DNA of 64,000 nucleotides from assembly GCA_001464665.1 (NCBI GenBank), contig LNDP01000014.1, positions 372,001 to 436,000 of the forward strand, given 5' to 3'. Source of the DNA: Acidobacteria bacterium Ga0074141. Its GTDB lineage: Bacteria; Acidobacteriota; Blastocatellia; Pyrinomonadales; Pyrinomonadaceae. Below the pieces are notes generated by a model. It had not been told where the DNA came from and did no database searches. It worked only from the letters and a program-made list of their open reading frames with translations. Below are positions 29,407-37,694 of the stretch, piece after piece (position 1 is the stretch's first letter; every line of letters begins with the position of its first letter). The translations under genes and the position numbers were made by a program.

Positions 29407-30474
29407 CTACTTCGTCACGACGTAGTACGTGTTCATTGCGTCGTGTTCGAGGTGGTTGATCTGGACGTTGGCAAAGCCGGCCTCGCGCATCATTTTCTCC
29501 GCCAGTTCCTCGCCCCACATCGCTCCGAGCCCGTCGCCGCCCTGTGCGAGCGAGACGGTCATGCAGTGCATGCAGGAGATGGTGTAAAGCCACGGAGCGA
29601 CCGGCAACTCGAGGTTTTTCTCGAGGTGCGATGAACCGGTGATGTCCTGCACCAGATAAACGCCATCCCGCCTCAAGGCCTGATTGATGCTCCGCAGCAT
29701 TCCCGCCGGGTCGGCCTGGTCGTGGATCGCGTCAAATGATGTGATCAGGTTGTAGGCCTCCGTCTCGCCGATATTTGCGGCGTCGCGAACCTCAAAGCGG
29801 ACGTTCGTTAGGCCCTTTGCCTTCGCATCTGCATTCGCCCGGGCGATGCCTTCTTCCGAAAAGTCGTAACCGGCAAAGCGGCTGTTCGGGTACTTCTCGG
29901 CAAGGACTATCATCGCCCGGCCGGAGCCGCAGCCGACGTCGAGCACATCGATGCCTGCTTCGAGCTTCTCCTTCAGCCCCGGAACGAGCGGAATGATGTA
30001 CGGCTCGAGTGCCGCGACCACCGTCTGTGCACTCTCGGCCGCCATTGCCTCATGGAACCGCGGATATTCCGAATAGGGCACACCGCCGCCATTGCGGAAG
30101 CTTTCGATCAGCTTGTCCTCAACCCCTGCAAGGATCGGGACAAACTGCATCCCCGAGGCGAAATTGTAAACGCCGGCGTCCGTCAGGAAGGAAGCATGCT
30201 CGGCCGGAAGCTGATAGGTCTTCGACTCGGGCGAATAGTTGACGATCTTGCCCGTCACCACCGTGCCGAGCCACTCGCGGACGTAGCGTTCGTTGAGCCC
30301 TGCGGCATCGGCGATCTGTTGCGAGGTCGAGGGCGGCAATCCGGCCATCGTCTCAAAAAGCCCGACGCGGCTGCCGATGCTGAGCGCCAATGCGACGGCC
30401 GCTTTGTTCAATGTATCGATGAGGCTTTCGGAAAATGCCTCGGCCTTCTGTTGGTTATAATTGCTGTCTAACAT
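29407..30474 (-). CDS. SAM-dependent methyltransferase with winged-helix N-terminus
   Basis: A 355-aa protein. Residues 20-90 form a dimerisation/winged-helix region as in small-molecule O-methyltransferases (SIGSRVGLFETMAGLPPSTS, then IADAAGLNERYVREWLGTVV). The Rossmann core (about 170-290) has motif I DVLDVGCGSGRAMIVLAE, then FAGYDFSEEGIARA and SFDAIHDQADPAGMLRSINQ. The C-terminal part has CMHCMTVSLAQGGDGLGAMW. The overall form matches the class that includes Rv2258c-like methyltransferases; the substrate is unknown. It is divergent from the DMT transporter gene. Confidence 0.88.
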   Translation of the reverse strand: MLDSNYNQQKAEAFSESLIDTLNKAAVALALSIGSRVGLFETMAGLPPSTSQQIADAAGLNERYVREWLGTVVTGKIVNYSPESKTYQLPAEHASFLTDAGVYNFASGMQFVPILAGVEDKLIESFRNGGGVPYSEYPRFHEAMAAESAQTVVAALEPYIIPLVPGLKEKLEAGIDVLDVGCGSGRAMIVLAEKYPNSRFAGYDFSEEGIARANADAKAKGLTNVRFEVRDAANIGETEAYNLITSFDAIHDQADPAGMLRSINQALRRDGVYLVQDITGSSHLEKNLELPVAPWLYTISCMHCMTVSLAQGGDGLGAMWGEELAEKMMREAGFANVQINHLEHDAMNTYYVVTK

Positions 30475-30531
30475 AAATACTCCTGTAATATAGAGCGGTC
30501 GCGGCGGATGGTGTCCACCGCGGCTCGCCGG

Positions 30532-31371
30532 ATGAAAGTTCTCGTACTGACAACCTTTGCCCTCACCGCCTTTGCGTTCAATTCCATTCTCTGCCGAATG
30601 GCGCTCGGGGCGGGCGAGGCCGATGCGGCGGGATTCACGGCGGTCCGCCTGCTTTCCGGAGCCTTTGTACTTGCCGCGATCCTGCTGCTGTCCGGTAAGA
30701 CGCGAAACCCGGCGAAATCCGGCAACTGGCCCTCAGCTTTTTTTCTGTTCGCCTATGCGATAGCGTTTTCGTTCGCCTATTTCGGCCTGACGGCGGCCAC
30801 GGGTGCTCTGATCCTTTTCGGCTGGGTGCAGATAACGATGATCGCGACGGCGGTCTTCCGGGGCGAGCGGCCGGCGGCGGGCGAGTGGCTCGGGGTTTTG
30901 GTTGCGTTCGGCGGGCTTGTTTATCTGGTGCTGCCGGGGCTTTCGGCTCCGCCTTTGGCGAGTGCATTGCTGATGGCGGCGGCGGGCGTTGCCTGGGGCT
31001 TTTATACTCTTCGCGGAAAGGGAAGCACCGACCCGCTGGCCGATACTGCCGGGAACTTCATCCGCTCGGTGCCGATGATACTCGTCGCCGCGTTGCCTTT
31101 CGCGCTCCAGATCGGGCTTACGTTGCGGGGATTTGTGCTTGCGGTGCTTTCGGGTGCCATCGCCTCGGGCATCGGCTATTGGGCTTGGTACGCGGCCCTC
31201 CGCTACCATTCGGCGACGCGGGCTTCGGTGCTTCAATTGTCCGTACCGGTTATCGCTGCTCTCGGTGGTTTCCTCTTTCTCTCAGAATCTGCCGACCTCC
31301 GGCTGCTCGCCTCGGGGGCGCTGATCCTCGGCGGCATCGGCCTGACGATCCTCTTCAAACCAAAAGCCTGA
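30532..31371 (+). CDS. EamA/DMT-superfamily exporter
   Basis: A 279-aa inner-membrane protein with ten predicted hydrophobic helices in two EamA repeats (about 1-130 and 140-275). Repeat starts are TTFALTAFAFNSILCRMALG and SALLMAAAGVAWGFYTLRGK, and the C-terminal repeat contains ATRASVLQLSVPVIAALGGF, the usual family signature. Members export metabolites such as amino acids; the substrate is not evident. The frame extends eight codons upstream to an ATG at 30508; 30532 gives the family-like N-terminus MKVLVLTT and is slightly preferred. It is followed by the promoter of the imuA operon. Confidence 0.88.
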   Translation: MKVLVLTTFALTAFAFNSILCRMALGAGEADAAGFTAVRLLSGAFVLAAILLLSGKTRNPAKSGNWPSAFFLFAYAIAFSFAYFGLTAATGALILFGWVQITMIATAVFRGERPAAGEWLGVLVAFGGLVYLVLPGLSAPPLASALLMAAAGVAWGFYTLRGKGSTDPLADTAGNFIRSVPMILVAALPFALQIGLTLRGFVLAVLSGAIASGIGYWAWYAALRYHSATRASVLQLSVPVIAALGGFLFLSESADLRLLASGALILGGIGLTILFKPKA

Positions 31372-31405
31372 ATGCGGGCCGTTTTTTCATTTCCAGAGAA
31401 TTATT

Positions 31406-31435
31406 TTGACTTGCGTTTCATCTGTGAGATATAAT
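31406..31435 (+). promoter_or_regulatory. Near-consensus sigma70 promoter of the imuA operon
   Basis: TTGACT (31406-31411), an 18-bp spacer, and TATAAT (31430-31435), about 50 bp before the imuA start. A promoter this strong would need repression, as expected for an SOS gene. I see no LexA box of the Gram-positive (CGAACRNRYGTTYC) or E. coli (CTGT-N8-ACAG) type. Confidence 0.75.
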
Positions 31436-31485
31436 CGCATATACGCAAACACCCTCGGGCGGGAAATTGCCGTTGCGGGACCAAT

Positions 31486-32133
31486 ATGGCTCTCTTGAGT
31501 GTAGTCAAAAAGTTATCACACCTACACGAAGAGCAGAAGGCCGGACGTGAGCATATCGAGGCCGCGGGCCTCCGGCTTCTCCGCGGCGGGATCGTGGAAT
31601 TTACCGGCGAGCACACGGCCGGAAAGACGAGCCTGACGCTCAACATCCTCTCGCGGTTGACGCAGGAAGGCGAGGTTTGTGCCGCCATCGACCTCAACGA
31701 TTCGCTCGACCCACATTCGGCGGCGGAGAACGGCGTCGTGCTTGAAAATCTGCTCTGGGTGCGGTGCGGCGGCAATGTCGAGAACGCATTGACGGCCGCG
31801 GACTACGTCCTGCAGGCGAAGGGTTTTGGGATGGTCTGGCTCAATCTCGGCGGCATTGCCCACAGGGAACTCGACCTTTTGCCGAAGACCTATTGGTACC
31901 GCTTTCGGGCAAAGATACGAGATAGCCGGACGATGCTGGTCGTTACCGGCAACCGGACGCTTGTCAGTTCGGCGGCCGATCAGGCGTTCTTTTTTGATAT
32001 CTATCGGGCGGTCTGGCGCGGCACGGGCCGATTCAAATTGCTCGGTGAATTGCAGGTGAACCTGAACACGCGAAGGCCCTTCGTCGTCCGGCCGGAGTTC
32101 AGGCAGATCAAAGCGGAGTATGGAGATGAGTAA
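31486..32133 (+). CDS. imuA: ImuA-like RecA-fold protein
   Basis: A 215-aa protein with a RecA-like core. Walker A is GEHTAGKTS (about residues 41-49), preceded by LRLLRGGIVEFT, the ImuA/SulA-type opening. It is followed by VCAAIDLNDSLDPHSAAENG, and a strand KGFGMVWLNLGG replaces Walker B. ImuA partners ImuB and DnaE2 in damage-induced mutagenesis and inhibits RecA-dependent recombination in some bacteria. Identification relies on both the fold and the neighbours. The gene overlaps imuB by 14 bp, implying translational coupling. The short form is typical for soil-type bacteria. Confidence 0.85.
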   Translation: MALLSVVKKLSHLHEEQKAGREHIEAAGLRLLRGGIVEFTGEHTAGKTSLTLNILSRLTQEGEVCAAIDLNDSLDPHSAAENGVVLENLLWVRCGGNVENALTAADYVLQAKGFGMVWLNLGGIAHRELDLLPKTYWYRFRAKIRDSRTMLVVTGNRTLVSSAADQAFFFDIYRAVWRGTGRFKLLGELQVNLNTRRPFVVRPEFRQIKAEYGDE

Positions 32134-33475
32134 GCTTTACGCATGCATCATTGGAAAGGAGAAAGGAGAAAGGATAAGGGAGAAAGAAGAAGAGGAGAAA
32201 GATAAAGATAAAGAAAATTCCGATCCTCCGCTTGTCACTCATCACTCTTCACTTGTCACTGAGCCCTCGCCATTCGTCTCTCTTGCCGAGCAGTTTGCTT
32301 ATCGCATTGAGGTGCTTGAGGGCGGCGTTCTGTTTGACGTAAGCGGGCTTGAGAACCGCATCGGGCCGCCGGGACGCGTCGCACAGAGCATTGCTCATGA
32401 GATGGAGGCACACGGTATCACGGGCTCGCTTGCCCTGGCCGCAAATGCTGCTACTGCAGAGCTTTACGCCCGCACGAAGGACGGCGTTACGGTGATCGGC
32501 GAGGGCGATGAGCTGCCGCTCCCGCTCGCCTCCATCGGGCTTGATGAGGACACGCTCGGCATTTTTCACGCCCTCGGGATGGAGACGACCGCCGACCTGA
32601 AAGGCGTTCCGGAAGACGAGCTGATCGCCCGCTATGGGCGTGAATTTCGCCGGACGCTCGACCTGATCGGCCAAAGAGGCGTACACGTCCTGACGCCGAA
32701 CCTGAAGGAGAACCGCGTCGCCTGGGACTACAACCTCGACTTTCCGGTCGAGGACCTCGGGCAGCTTATCTTCATTCTCGGCCACGGCCTCGGCAAGGTG
32801 CTGGCGGAGGCAGGCAACGTCGGGCTCAGCTCGGAGCAGATCGACATCACGCTCGGGCTTGATGACAAAACGGCGGCCGACTACAGCATCAGGCTTTCGT
32901 TCCCGACGCTCGACAAGGCCTTCTGGCTAAAGCTCGCGAATCTCAGGCTCGGCAACGATCCGCCGGGGGCGGCCATTGTTTCGATCCGGGTGGTCTGTCA
33001 TTTTGCCCGGCCGAGGGCGATCGAACGCGGGCTTTTTGCGGCGACGCGGCCCGAGCCCGAGAGCCTTTTGCTAACGGCGGACAAGCTAAGAAAGCTGGTC
33101 GGCAAAGATAATGTCGGCGTCCCGATGCTGGTCGATCAGCGGCTACCCGAGGCGTTCGCTCTTGACGCAGAGAAACTGCCGCAGGGCAAGGAAATGGAGC
33201 CGGAAAAGGAGCAGCGGCCGGTGCTTGCCCTGACGCATTTTCACCCGCCGCTCGAGGCGGAGATAAAGACGAACGAGGGCCGGCTTATCTATCTCCGCAC
33301 GCGTTATTTTGCCGGCCGCGTGGCCGAGTACGGCGGTGCATGGCTCGGCTCGTCGCAATGGTGGACTCAGGGCTTCTGGCAGCAGATGGAGTGGGACGTA
33401 GAGCTTGACGACCGGCGGATCTACCGCCTCGCCCGCACGCCGGACGGCTGGTTCGTGACGGGGGGATATGACTAG
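32120..33475 (+). CDS. imuB: ImuB-like, Y-family polymerase-related protein
   Basis: A 451-aa ImuB relative. Recognisable parts are [15 protein letters not shown] (palm strand without the catalytic acids of active Y-family polymerases), the finger/HhH-like region [20 protein letters not shown], the little-finger-like stretch, and the C-terminal tail ([17 protein letters not shown]) that carries the ImuB WxVxGxYD signature. Between the first strand (KLYACII) and the palm strand, about residues 12-50 are low-complexity, Glu/Lys-rich and Ser/His-rich. They are encoded by 7-bp repeats that seem to replace or interrupt the N-terminal palm. ImuB is the adaptor linking DnaE2 to the clamp. It starts within imuA. 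Confidence 0.85.
   Translation: MEMSKLYACIIGKEKGERIREKEEEEKDKDKENSDPPLVTHHSSLVTEPSPFVSLAEQFAYRIEVLEGGVLFDVSGLENRIGPPGRVAQSIAHEMEAHGITGSLALAANAATAELYARTKDGVTVIGEGDELPLPLASIGLDEDTLGIFHALGMETTADLKGVPEDELIARYGREFRRTLDLIGQRGVHVLTPNLKENRVAWDYNLDFPVEDLGQLIFILGHGLGKVLAEAGNVGLSSEQIDITLGLDDKTAADYSIRLSFPTLDKAFWLKLANLRLGNDPPGAAIVSIRVVCHFARPRAIERGLFAATRPEPESLLLTADKLRKLVGKDNVGVPMLVDQRLPEAFALDAEKLPQGKEMEPEKEQRPVLALTHFHPPLEAEIKTNEGRLIYLRTRYFAGRVAEYGGAWLGSSQWWTQGFWQQMEWDVELDDRRIYRLARTPDGWFVTGGYD
32152..32262 (+). repeat. Heptad-repeat tracts inside imuB
   Basis: Two types follow each other in frame. First, GGAGAAA-like heptads (GGAGAAA, GGAGAAA, GGATAAG, GGAGAAA and drifting copies) to about 32216. Then, from 32231, CTTGTCA, CTCATCA, CTCTTCA, CTTGTCA. 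They encode [12 protein letters not shown]-like and [14 protein letters not shown]-like stretches. Confidence 0.8.
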
Positions 33476-33477
33476 TT

Positions 33478-33845
33478 GTGAATGGTGAATGGTGAATGGT
33501 GAATGGTGAATGCGGCCGTGTCAGTAGCCCGACCGTAAGGAAGGGCACGACTGAATGGTGAATGGGGAGCAGTAAGCAGTAAGCAGTGAGCGGTGAGCAG
33601 TAAGCAGTGAGCAGTGAGCAGTAAGCAGTGAGCGGTGAGCAGTAAGCAGTAAGCAGTAAGCAGTAAGCAGTAAGCAGTGAGCAGTAAGCAGTGAGCAGTA
33701 AGCAGTAAGCAGTAAGCAGTAAGCAGAGTATTTCTCCCTGCTCATTTCTCAATTACCATCTCTCATTTTTCAATTCTCATTTCTCATTTCTGGTCACTAT
33801 CCACTATCCATTATCCACTGTCCACTACTCACCATTCACCCCTCG
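33478..33845. repeat. Large heptad-repeat array between imuB and dnaE2
   Basis: Most of the 383-bp gap is 7-bp tandem repeats. TGAATGG copies come first (33481-33510 and near 33552). Then, counted by hand, 22 uninterrupted copies of RGTRAGC (mostly AGTAAGC or AGTGAGC) run at 33571-33724. After that come CTCATTT/CTCAATT-type heptads (33741-33790) and CTATCCA/CTGTCCA/CCATTCA-type heptads (to 33839). This resembles the short tandemly repeated repetitive (STRR) sequences known from cyanobacteria. There is no gene in the gap. Confidence 0.9.
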
Positions 33846-33858
33846 TCACTAAAAAGAG

Positions 33859-36800
33859 ATGTTTTTCGAGCTTCATACACGTTCGGCTTTTAGTTTTCTG
33901 GCATCGGGGTCGATGCCGGAGCCGCTTGCCGAGAGGGCGGCCGGGCTCAACATTCCCGGTGTTGCATTGCTTGACCGCGATACGGTCTCGGGTGCCGTGC
34001 GGTTCCATTTTGAGGCACGCGAGGCGGGCATCAAGCCGATGATCGGTGCGGAGATCACGATGGACGACGGCAGCTTTTTGCCGCTTCTCCCGATCGATCT
34101 TGCCGGTTACCGAAACCTTTGCCGGCTGATCACGACCATCAAGCTGCGAGCTCCGAAGGGCGAGCACTTCGCCACCCGACGCGACATCGAGGAGCACTCA
34201 AGCGGCCTCATTTGCCTGACCGGCGGCGAGGATGGCTTTATGCACCGGAGCATCCGCCGAGGCGAGGGAATGCGCGACCTTGCCTGGCTCAATTATGTTT
34301 TTGAGAAGCGGCTTTACGTCGAGCTCCAGCGGCATTACCTCCGCGGCGAGGAGGACGTAAATCAGCAGCTCGTCGGGCTTGCCCACAAGCTCCATTTGCC
34401 GATGTTTGCCAGCAACGGGGCGTATTACGCCGAAAAATCGGACCGCGAGCTCTTCGATGTTTTCACCTGCATTCGCAACCACACGAACATCTACGAAGCC
34501 GGCAAGCTGCTCTCGCAAAACGCCGAGCGGCATCTGAAATCCGAAGCGCAGATGCTGCGGCTCTTTGAAGAATTTCCCGAGGCCGTCGCACGGACCCAGG
34601 AGATCGCCGACCGCATCTCGTTCTCGATGGACGACGTCGGTTACAAGTTCCCGGATTTCCCCGTCCCGCGGGGCGAGACGATGGATTCGCTGCTCAGAAA
34701 GCTCACCGAAAAAGGTGCGATAAACCGCTACGGCGAACTTACGCCGAAGGTGATGGCAAAGCTCGACCGTGAACTGAACCTGATCGCCAAGCTCAAGCTT
34801 GCCGGCTATTTTCTGCTCGTTTGGGACATCTCAAATTTCTGCTCCTCGCGGCGGATTCTCTCGCAGGGACGCGGCTCGGCGGCCAACTCGGTCGTTTGCT
34901 ACGCGCTCGGGATAACGGCGGTCGACCCGATCGAGGGCGAGCTTCTATTCGAGCGTTTTCTTTCTGAGGAACGCGGCGAGTATCCAGACATCGACATCGA
35001 CCTGCCCTCGGGCGACGACCGCGAGACCGTTATCCAGCACGTTTACGAGAAATATGGCCGACGCGGTGCGGCGATGACGGCCAACGTCATCACCTACCGC
35101 AGCCGTTCGGCGGTGAGGGAGGTCGGGAAGACGTTCGGCTTTCCCGAGGAGATGCTCGGCCCGCTTTCAAAGTCGATCTCGCATTACGGCGTAGAGGATT
35201 TCGGCGATATGATCGTCCGCTTTGAGGAGAACGGATTTGACCTCCGGAGCGACCTGCGGACCCGTAAGTTCGTCGAGCTTTACACGCGGATACTCGATTT
35301 TCCGCGGCACCTCGGCCAGCACTCGGGCGGGATGGTGATGCTCCCCGAGGGGCTGGACAGCGTCGTCCCGATCGAGCCCGCCTCGATGGAAGGCCGTTCG
35401 ATAATTCAATGGGACAAGGATGATTGCGAGCGGCTCGGGATAGTAAAGGTCGATCTGCTCGGGCTCGGGATGATGGCCGTGCTCCGCGATACGCTGAAGC
35501 TCGTTGAGGAGCACCGCGGCGAGAAAGTTGACCTCGCCAAGATACCGAAGGACGACAAGCTTGTCTTTGAAACGCTGCAGAAGGGCGACACCATCGGGAT
35601 GTTTCAGGTCGAGAGCCGTGCCCAGATCAACTTTCTGCCGCGGTCAAAGCCGCAGTGTTTTTACGATGTGGTCGTGCAGGTGGCGATCATCCGCCCCGGC
35701 CCGATCGTCGGCAAGATGCTGAGCCATTACATCCGTCGGCGGCAGGGCCTGGAAGAGATAGACCACATTCACCCGTGGCTTGAATCGACGTTGAAAAGGA
35801 CGCTCGGCGTGCCGCTTTTTCAGGAGCAGCTCCTGAGGATGTCGATGATCATGGCCGGCTTTACCGGCGGGCAGGCCGAGGAACTGCGGCGGGCGATGGG
35901 CTTTAAGCGGGCCGACAAACGCCTTGCCAAGATCGAGAAGAATCTTCGCGACGGCATGACCCGCAACGGCATCGAGCCCGAGCTGCAGGACCGCATCGTC
36001 CAGAACATAACGGCATTTGCCAACTACGGCTTTCCCGAGTCGCACGCCGCGAGTTTTGCCTTGCTCGCCTATGCCTCGGCGTATCTGAAGGTCTATTACC
36101 TGGCCGAATACACGACGGCGATGCTCAATAATTTTCCGCTCGGGTTCTATTCGCCGGCGACGCTGATCAAGGATGCCCAGCGGCACGGCCTCCACTTCCG
36201 GCACGTTGACGTCAACCGCTCGGACCATTTTTTCACCATCGAGGACGGCGAGGTCCGAATGGGCCTGAAATACGTAAAAGGCCTCCGGAAAGAGGTCGCC
36301 GAAGCAATAGTCGAAGGCAGAAACCCGACTGGTAGGGAGGGTGTAGGAAATGCGGAATTCGGAATGCGGAATTTGGAACTGCCCGATTCCAACCATTCAC
36401 CATTTACTTCCGTCGAGGACCTCGTCCGCCGCGTTCCGCTGATCAATAAGAAAGAGATCCGTGCACTCTCGCTTGCCGGTGCGTTGAATTTTGAGAAGAG
36501 CGTCCACCGCCGCGAGGCCCTGTGGCGGTCGGAGCTTGCGATCCGGCCGGACGTCTTCAGCGGACAGCGGACAGCGGATAAAGGAGAATTCTCGGAAGAT
36601 GCCGCCGGGTTCATCCGCCCGATGACCGAATGGCAGGCGATGGAATCGGACCTGCGGTCGATGGCGGTGACCATCGGCAGGCATCCGATGGCATTTCTCC
36701 GCGAGGGGCTCAAAAAGCGAGGCGTGATCTCGGCGATCGAGACGCATACGCTCCGGAAAAAAGACGTGGTCAAGGTGGCGGGAACGGTCATCGTCCGCCA

Positions 36801-37029
36801 GCGGCCGATGACGGCGAACAGCGTCGTTTTTATAACGATGGAGGACGAGACCGGGCACTCGAATTTCATCGTGATGCCGGACATTTTCGAACGCTTTCGC
36901 CGCGTTATCACACATAATTCTTTCCTGCTCATCAAGGGCATCGCCGAAGAGGGCGGAATGATAAAGGCCTTGTATTTTGAGCCGATAGGTGGTGTTATGG
37001 CAGAAATAGGATCACATGATTTTCACTGA
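33859..37029 (+). CDS. dnaE2: Error-prone DNA polymerase III alpha subunit DnaE2
   Basis: A 1056-aa C-family polymerase that performs translesion synthesis with ImuA and ImuB. The N-terminal PHP domain starts FFELHTRSAFSFLASGSMPE. The catalytic palm contains SQGRGSAANSVVCYALGI and the acidic motif YPDIDIDLPSGDD, and a further motif is VQVAIIRPGPIVG. HhH and OB-fold regions follow (KVAGTVIVRQRPMTANSVVF). PHP metal ligands are degenerate (LLDRDT), as usual for DnaE2 rather than DnaE1. Two heptad-repeat inserts lie in frame at residues of about 832-850 and 900-910, both in C-terminal loops. The start at 33859 follows AAAAAGAG. It is 380 bp from imuB and 3 bp from the SRAP gene. Confidence 0.95.
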   Translation: MFFELHTRSAFSFLASGSMPEPLAERAAGLNIPGVALLDRDTVSGAVRFHFEAREAGIKPMIGAEITMDDGSFLPLLPIDLAGYRNLCRLITTIKLRAPKGEHFATRRDIEEHSSGLICLTGGEDGFMHRSIRRGEGMRDLAWLNYVFEKRLYVELQRHYLRGEEDVNQQLVGLAHKLHLPMFASNGAYYAEKSDRELFDVFTCIRNHTNIYEAGKLLSQNAERHLKSEAQMLRLFEEFPEAVARTQEIADRISFSMDDVGYKFPDFPVPRGETMDSLLRKLTEKGAINRYGELTPKVMAKLDRELNLIAKLKLAGYFLLVWDISNFCSSRRILSQGRGSAANSVVCYALGITAVDPIEGELLFERFLSEERGEYPDIDIDLPSGDDRETVIQHVYEKYGRRGAAMTANVITYRSRSAVREVGKTFGFPEEMLGPLSKSISHYGVEDFGDMIVRFEENGFDLRSDLRTRKFVELYTRILDFPRHLGQHSGGMVMLPEGLDSVVPIEPASMEGRSIIQWDKDDCERLGIVKVDLLGLGMMAVLRDTLKLVEEHRGEKVDLAKIPKDDKLVFETLQKGDTIGMFQVESRAQINFLPRSKPQCFYDVVVQVAIIRPGPIVGKMLSHYIRRRQGLEEIDHIHPWLESTLKRTLGVPLFQEQLLRMSMIMAGFTGGQAEELRRAMGFKRADKRLAKIEKNLRDGMTRNGIEPELQDRIVQNITAFANYGFPESHAASFALLAYASAYLKVYYLAEYTTAMLNNFPLGFYSPATLIKDAQRHGLHFRHVDVNRSDHFFTIEDGEVRMGLKYVKGLRKEVAEAIVEGRNPTGREGVGNAEFGMRNLELPDSNHSPFTSVEDLVRRVPLINKKEIRALSLAGALNFEKSVHRREALWRSELAIRPDVFSGQRTADKGEFSEDAAGFIRPMTEWQAMESDLRSMAVTIGRHPMAFLREGLKKRGVISAIETHTLRKKDVVKVAGTVIVRQRPMTANSVVFITMEDETGHSNFIVMPDIFERFRRVITHNSFLLIKGIAEEGGMIKALYFEPIGGVMAEIGSHDFH
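36352..36406 (+). repeat. Heptad insert 1 inside dnaE2
   Basis: GCGGAAT, TCGGAAT, GCGGAAT, TTGGAAC at 36352-36379, then after 13 bp CCATTCA, CCATTTA at 36393-36406. Encodes NAEFGMRNLELPDSNHSPFT between conserved segments of the polymerase. Confidence 0.8.
36559..36586 (+). repeat. Heptad insert 2 inside dnaE2
   Basis: AGCGGAC, AGCGGAC, AGCGGAT, AAAGGAG in tandem (36559-36586). It encodes SGQRTADKGE in a loop before the C-terminal FIRPMTEWQAMESDL segment. Confidence 0.75.
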
Positions 37030-37032
37030 CGT

Positions 37033-37638
37033 ATGTGCGGAAGATATAAATTGAGCGCCCGGCACGAGGATGTGCAGAAACACTTTGACCTGATCGACGG
37101 CAAGTTCACCTACGAGCCGCAGCAGGAGATATTTCCCGGCACGGAGATACTTGCGATCAACCGCGAGCACCGTGCGAATCGTATCTTCTGGACCATCGAG
37201 GACCGCGACTACAAGGGCGTGATGCGGAAGGTGATCAACGCCAAGAGCGAGACCGTTCATTTCGTCCCGATGTTTCGCGAGGCATTCAAAAGCGGCCGCG
37301 TTCTGATACCGGCGACCGGCTTTTTCGAGTGGAAAGATCTGCCCGAAAAGCGGAAAGAGAAGTATGAGTTCGAGTTTGATGAACCGCTATTCGCCTTTGC
37401 CGGCATCTCCCGCGAATGTGAGATCAAGGGCGAGCCACGCGAGTGCGGAGTAATACTCACGACCGAGGCGAACGACGTCGTCCGGCCGATCCACGCCAAG
37501 AACCGTATGCCGGTCATCCTCCACAAATACGACTACGAGAAATGGCTCGACCCCGAAACGCCGCCGGCCGAACTCAAACGCATATTGCAGCCGCTCCCGA
37601 ATGAAGAGATCCGCGCAAAACCCGCGGACGACCAATAA
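37033..37638 (+). CDS. yedK: SOS response-associated peptidase (SRAP/YedK/HMCES)
   Basis: A 201-aa SRAP protein that forms a thiazolidine crosslink with abasic sites in single-stranded DNA, shielding them from error-prone processing. Catalytic Cys2 follows the initiator Met (MCGRYKLSARHEDVQKHF), which becomes N-terminal after Met removal. The Glu of PATGFFEWK and the His of VVRPIHAKNRMPVIL are the other active-site residues; all are present. It is just 3 bp behind dnaE2, so it belongs to the mutasome operon. Co-operonic SRAP and translesion polymerase genes are a known association. A hairpin terminator follows the stop. Confidence 0.95.
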   Translation: MCGRYKLSARHEDVQKHFDLIDGKFTYEPQQEIFPGTEILAINREHRANRIFWTIEDRDYKGVMRKVINAKSETVHFVPMFREAFKSGRVLIPATGFFEWKDLPEKRKEKYEFEFDEPLFAFAGISRECEIKGEPRECGVILTTEANDVVRPIHAKNRMPVILHKYDYEKWLDPETPPAELKRILQPLPNEEIRAKPADDQ

Positions 37639-37666
37639 AAAATGGGCGGCCCGAAAGCCGCCCTTC
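37636..37666. terminator. Terminator between SRAP gene and Oar-like receptor 2
   Basis: GGGCGGC (37644-37650) pairs with GCCGCCC (37657-37663). A run of T's lies on the minus strand (complement of 37637-37642) and a shorter TTCT on the plus strand, so it probably serves the receptor gene most strongly. Confidence 0.85.
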
Positions 37667-37694
37667 TACAGGAGAAAACTCCCAAAAACCGAAG

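Noticed and set aside
33571-33724. Possible CRISPR-like array
   Set aside because: The units are 7 bp without spacers and there are no cas genes; this is a simple tandem repeat.
33285-33752. Minus-strand open frames rich in LLLTAYC repeats
   Set aside because: They are produced by translating 7-bp tandem repeats; three heptads give a 21-nt, 7-residue period. Overlap with imuB and lack of a start site argue against a gene.
33859-34060. Degenerate PHP metal site in DnaE2 as a novelty
   Set aside because: Loss of PHP histidines (such as LLDRDT) is normal for DnaE2-type polymerases, so it only confirms the subtype.
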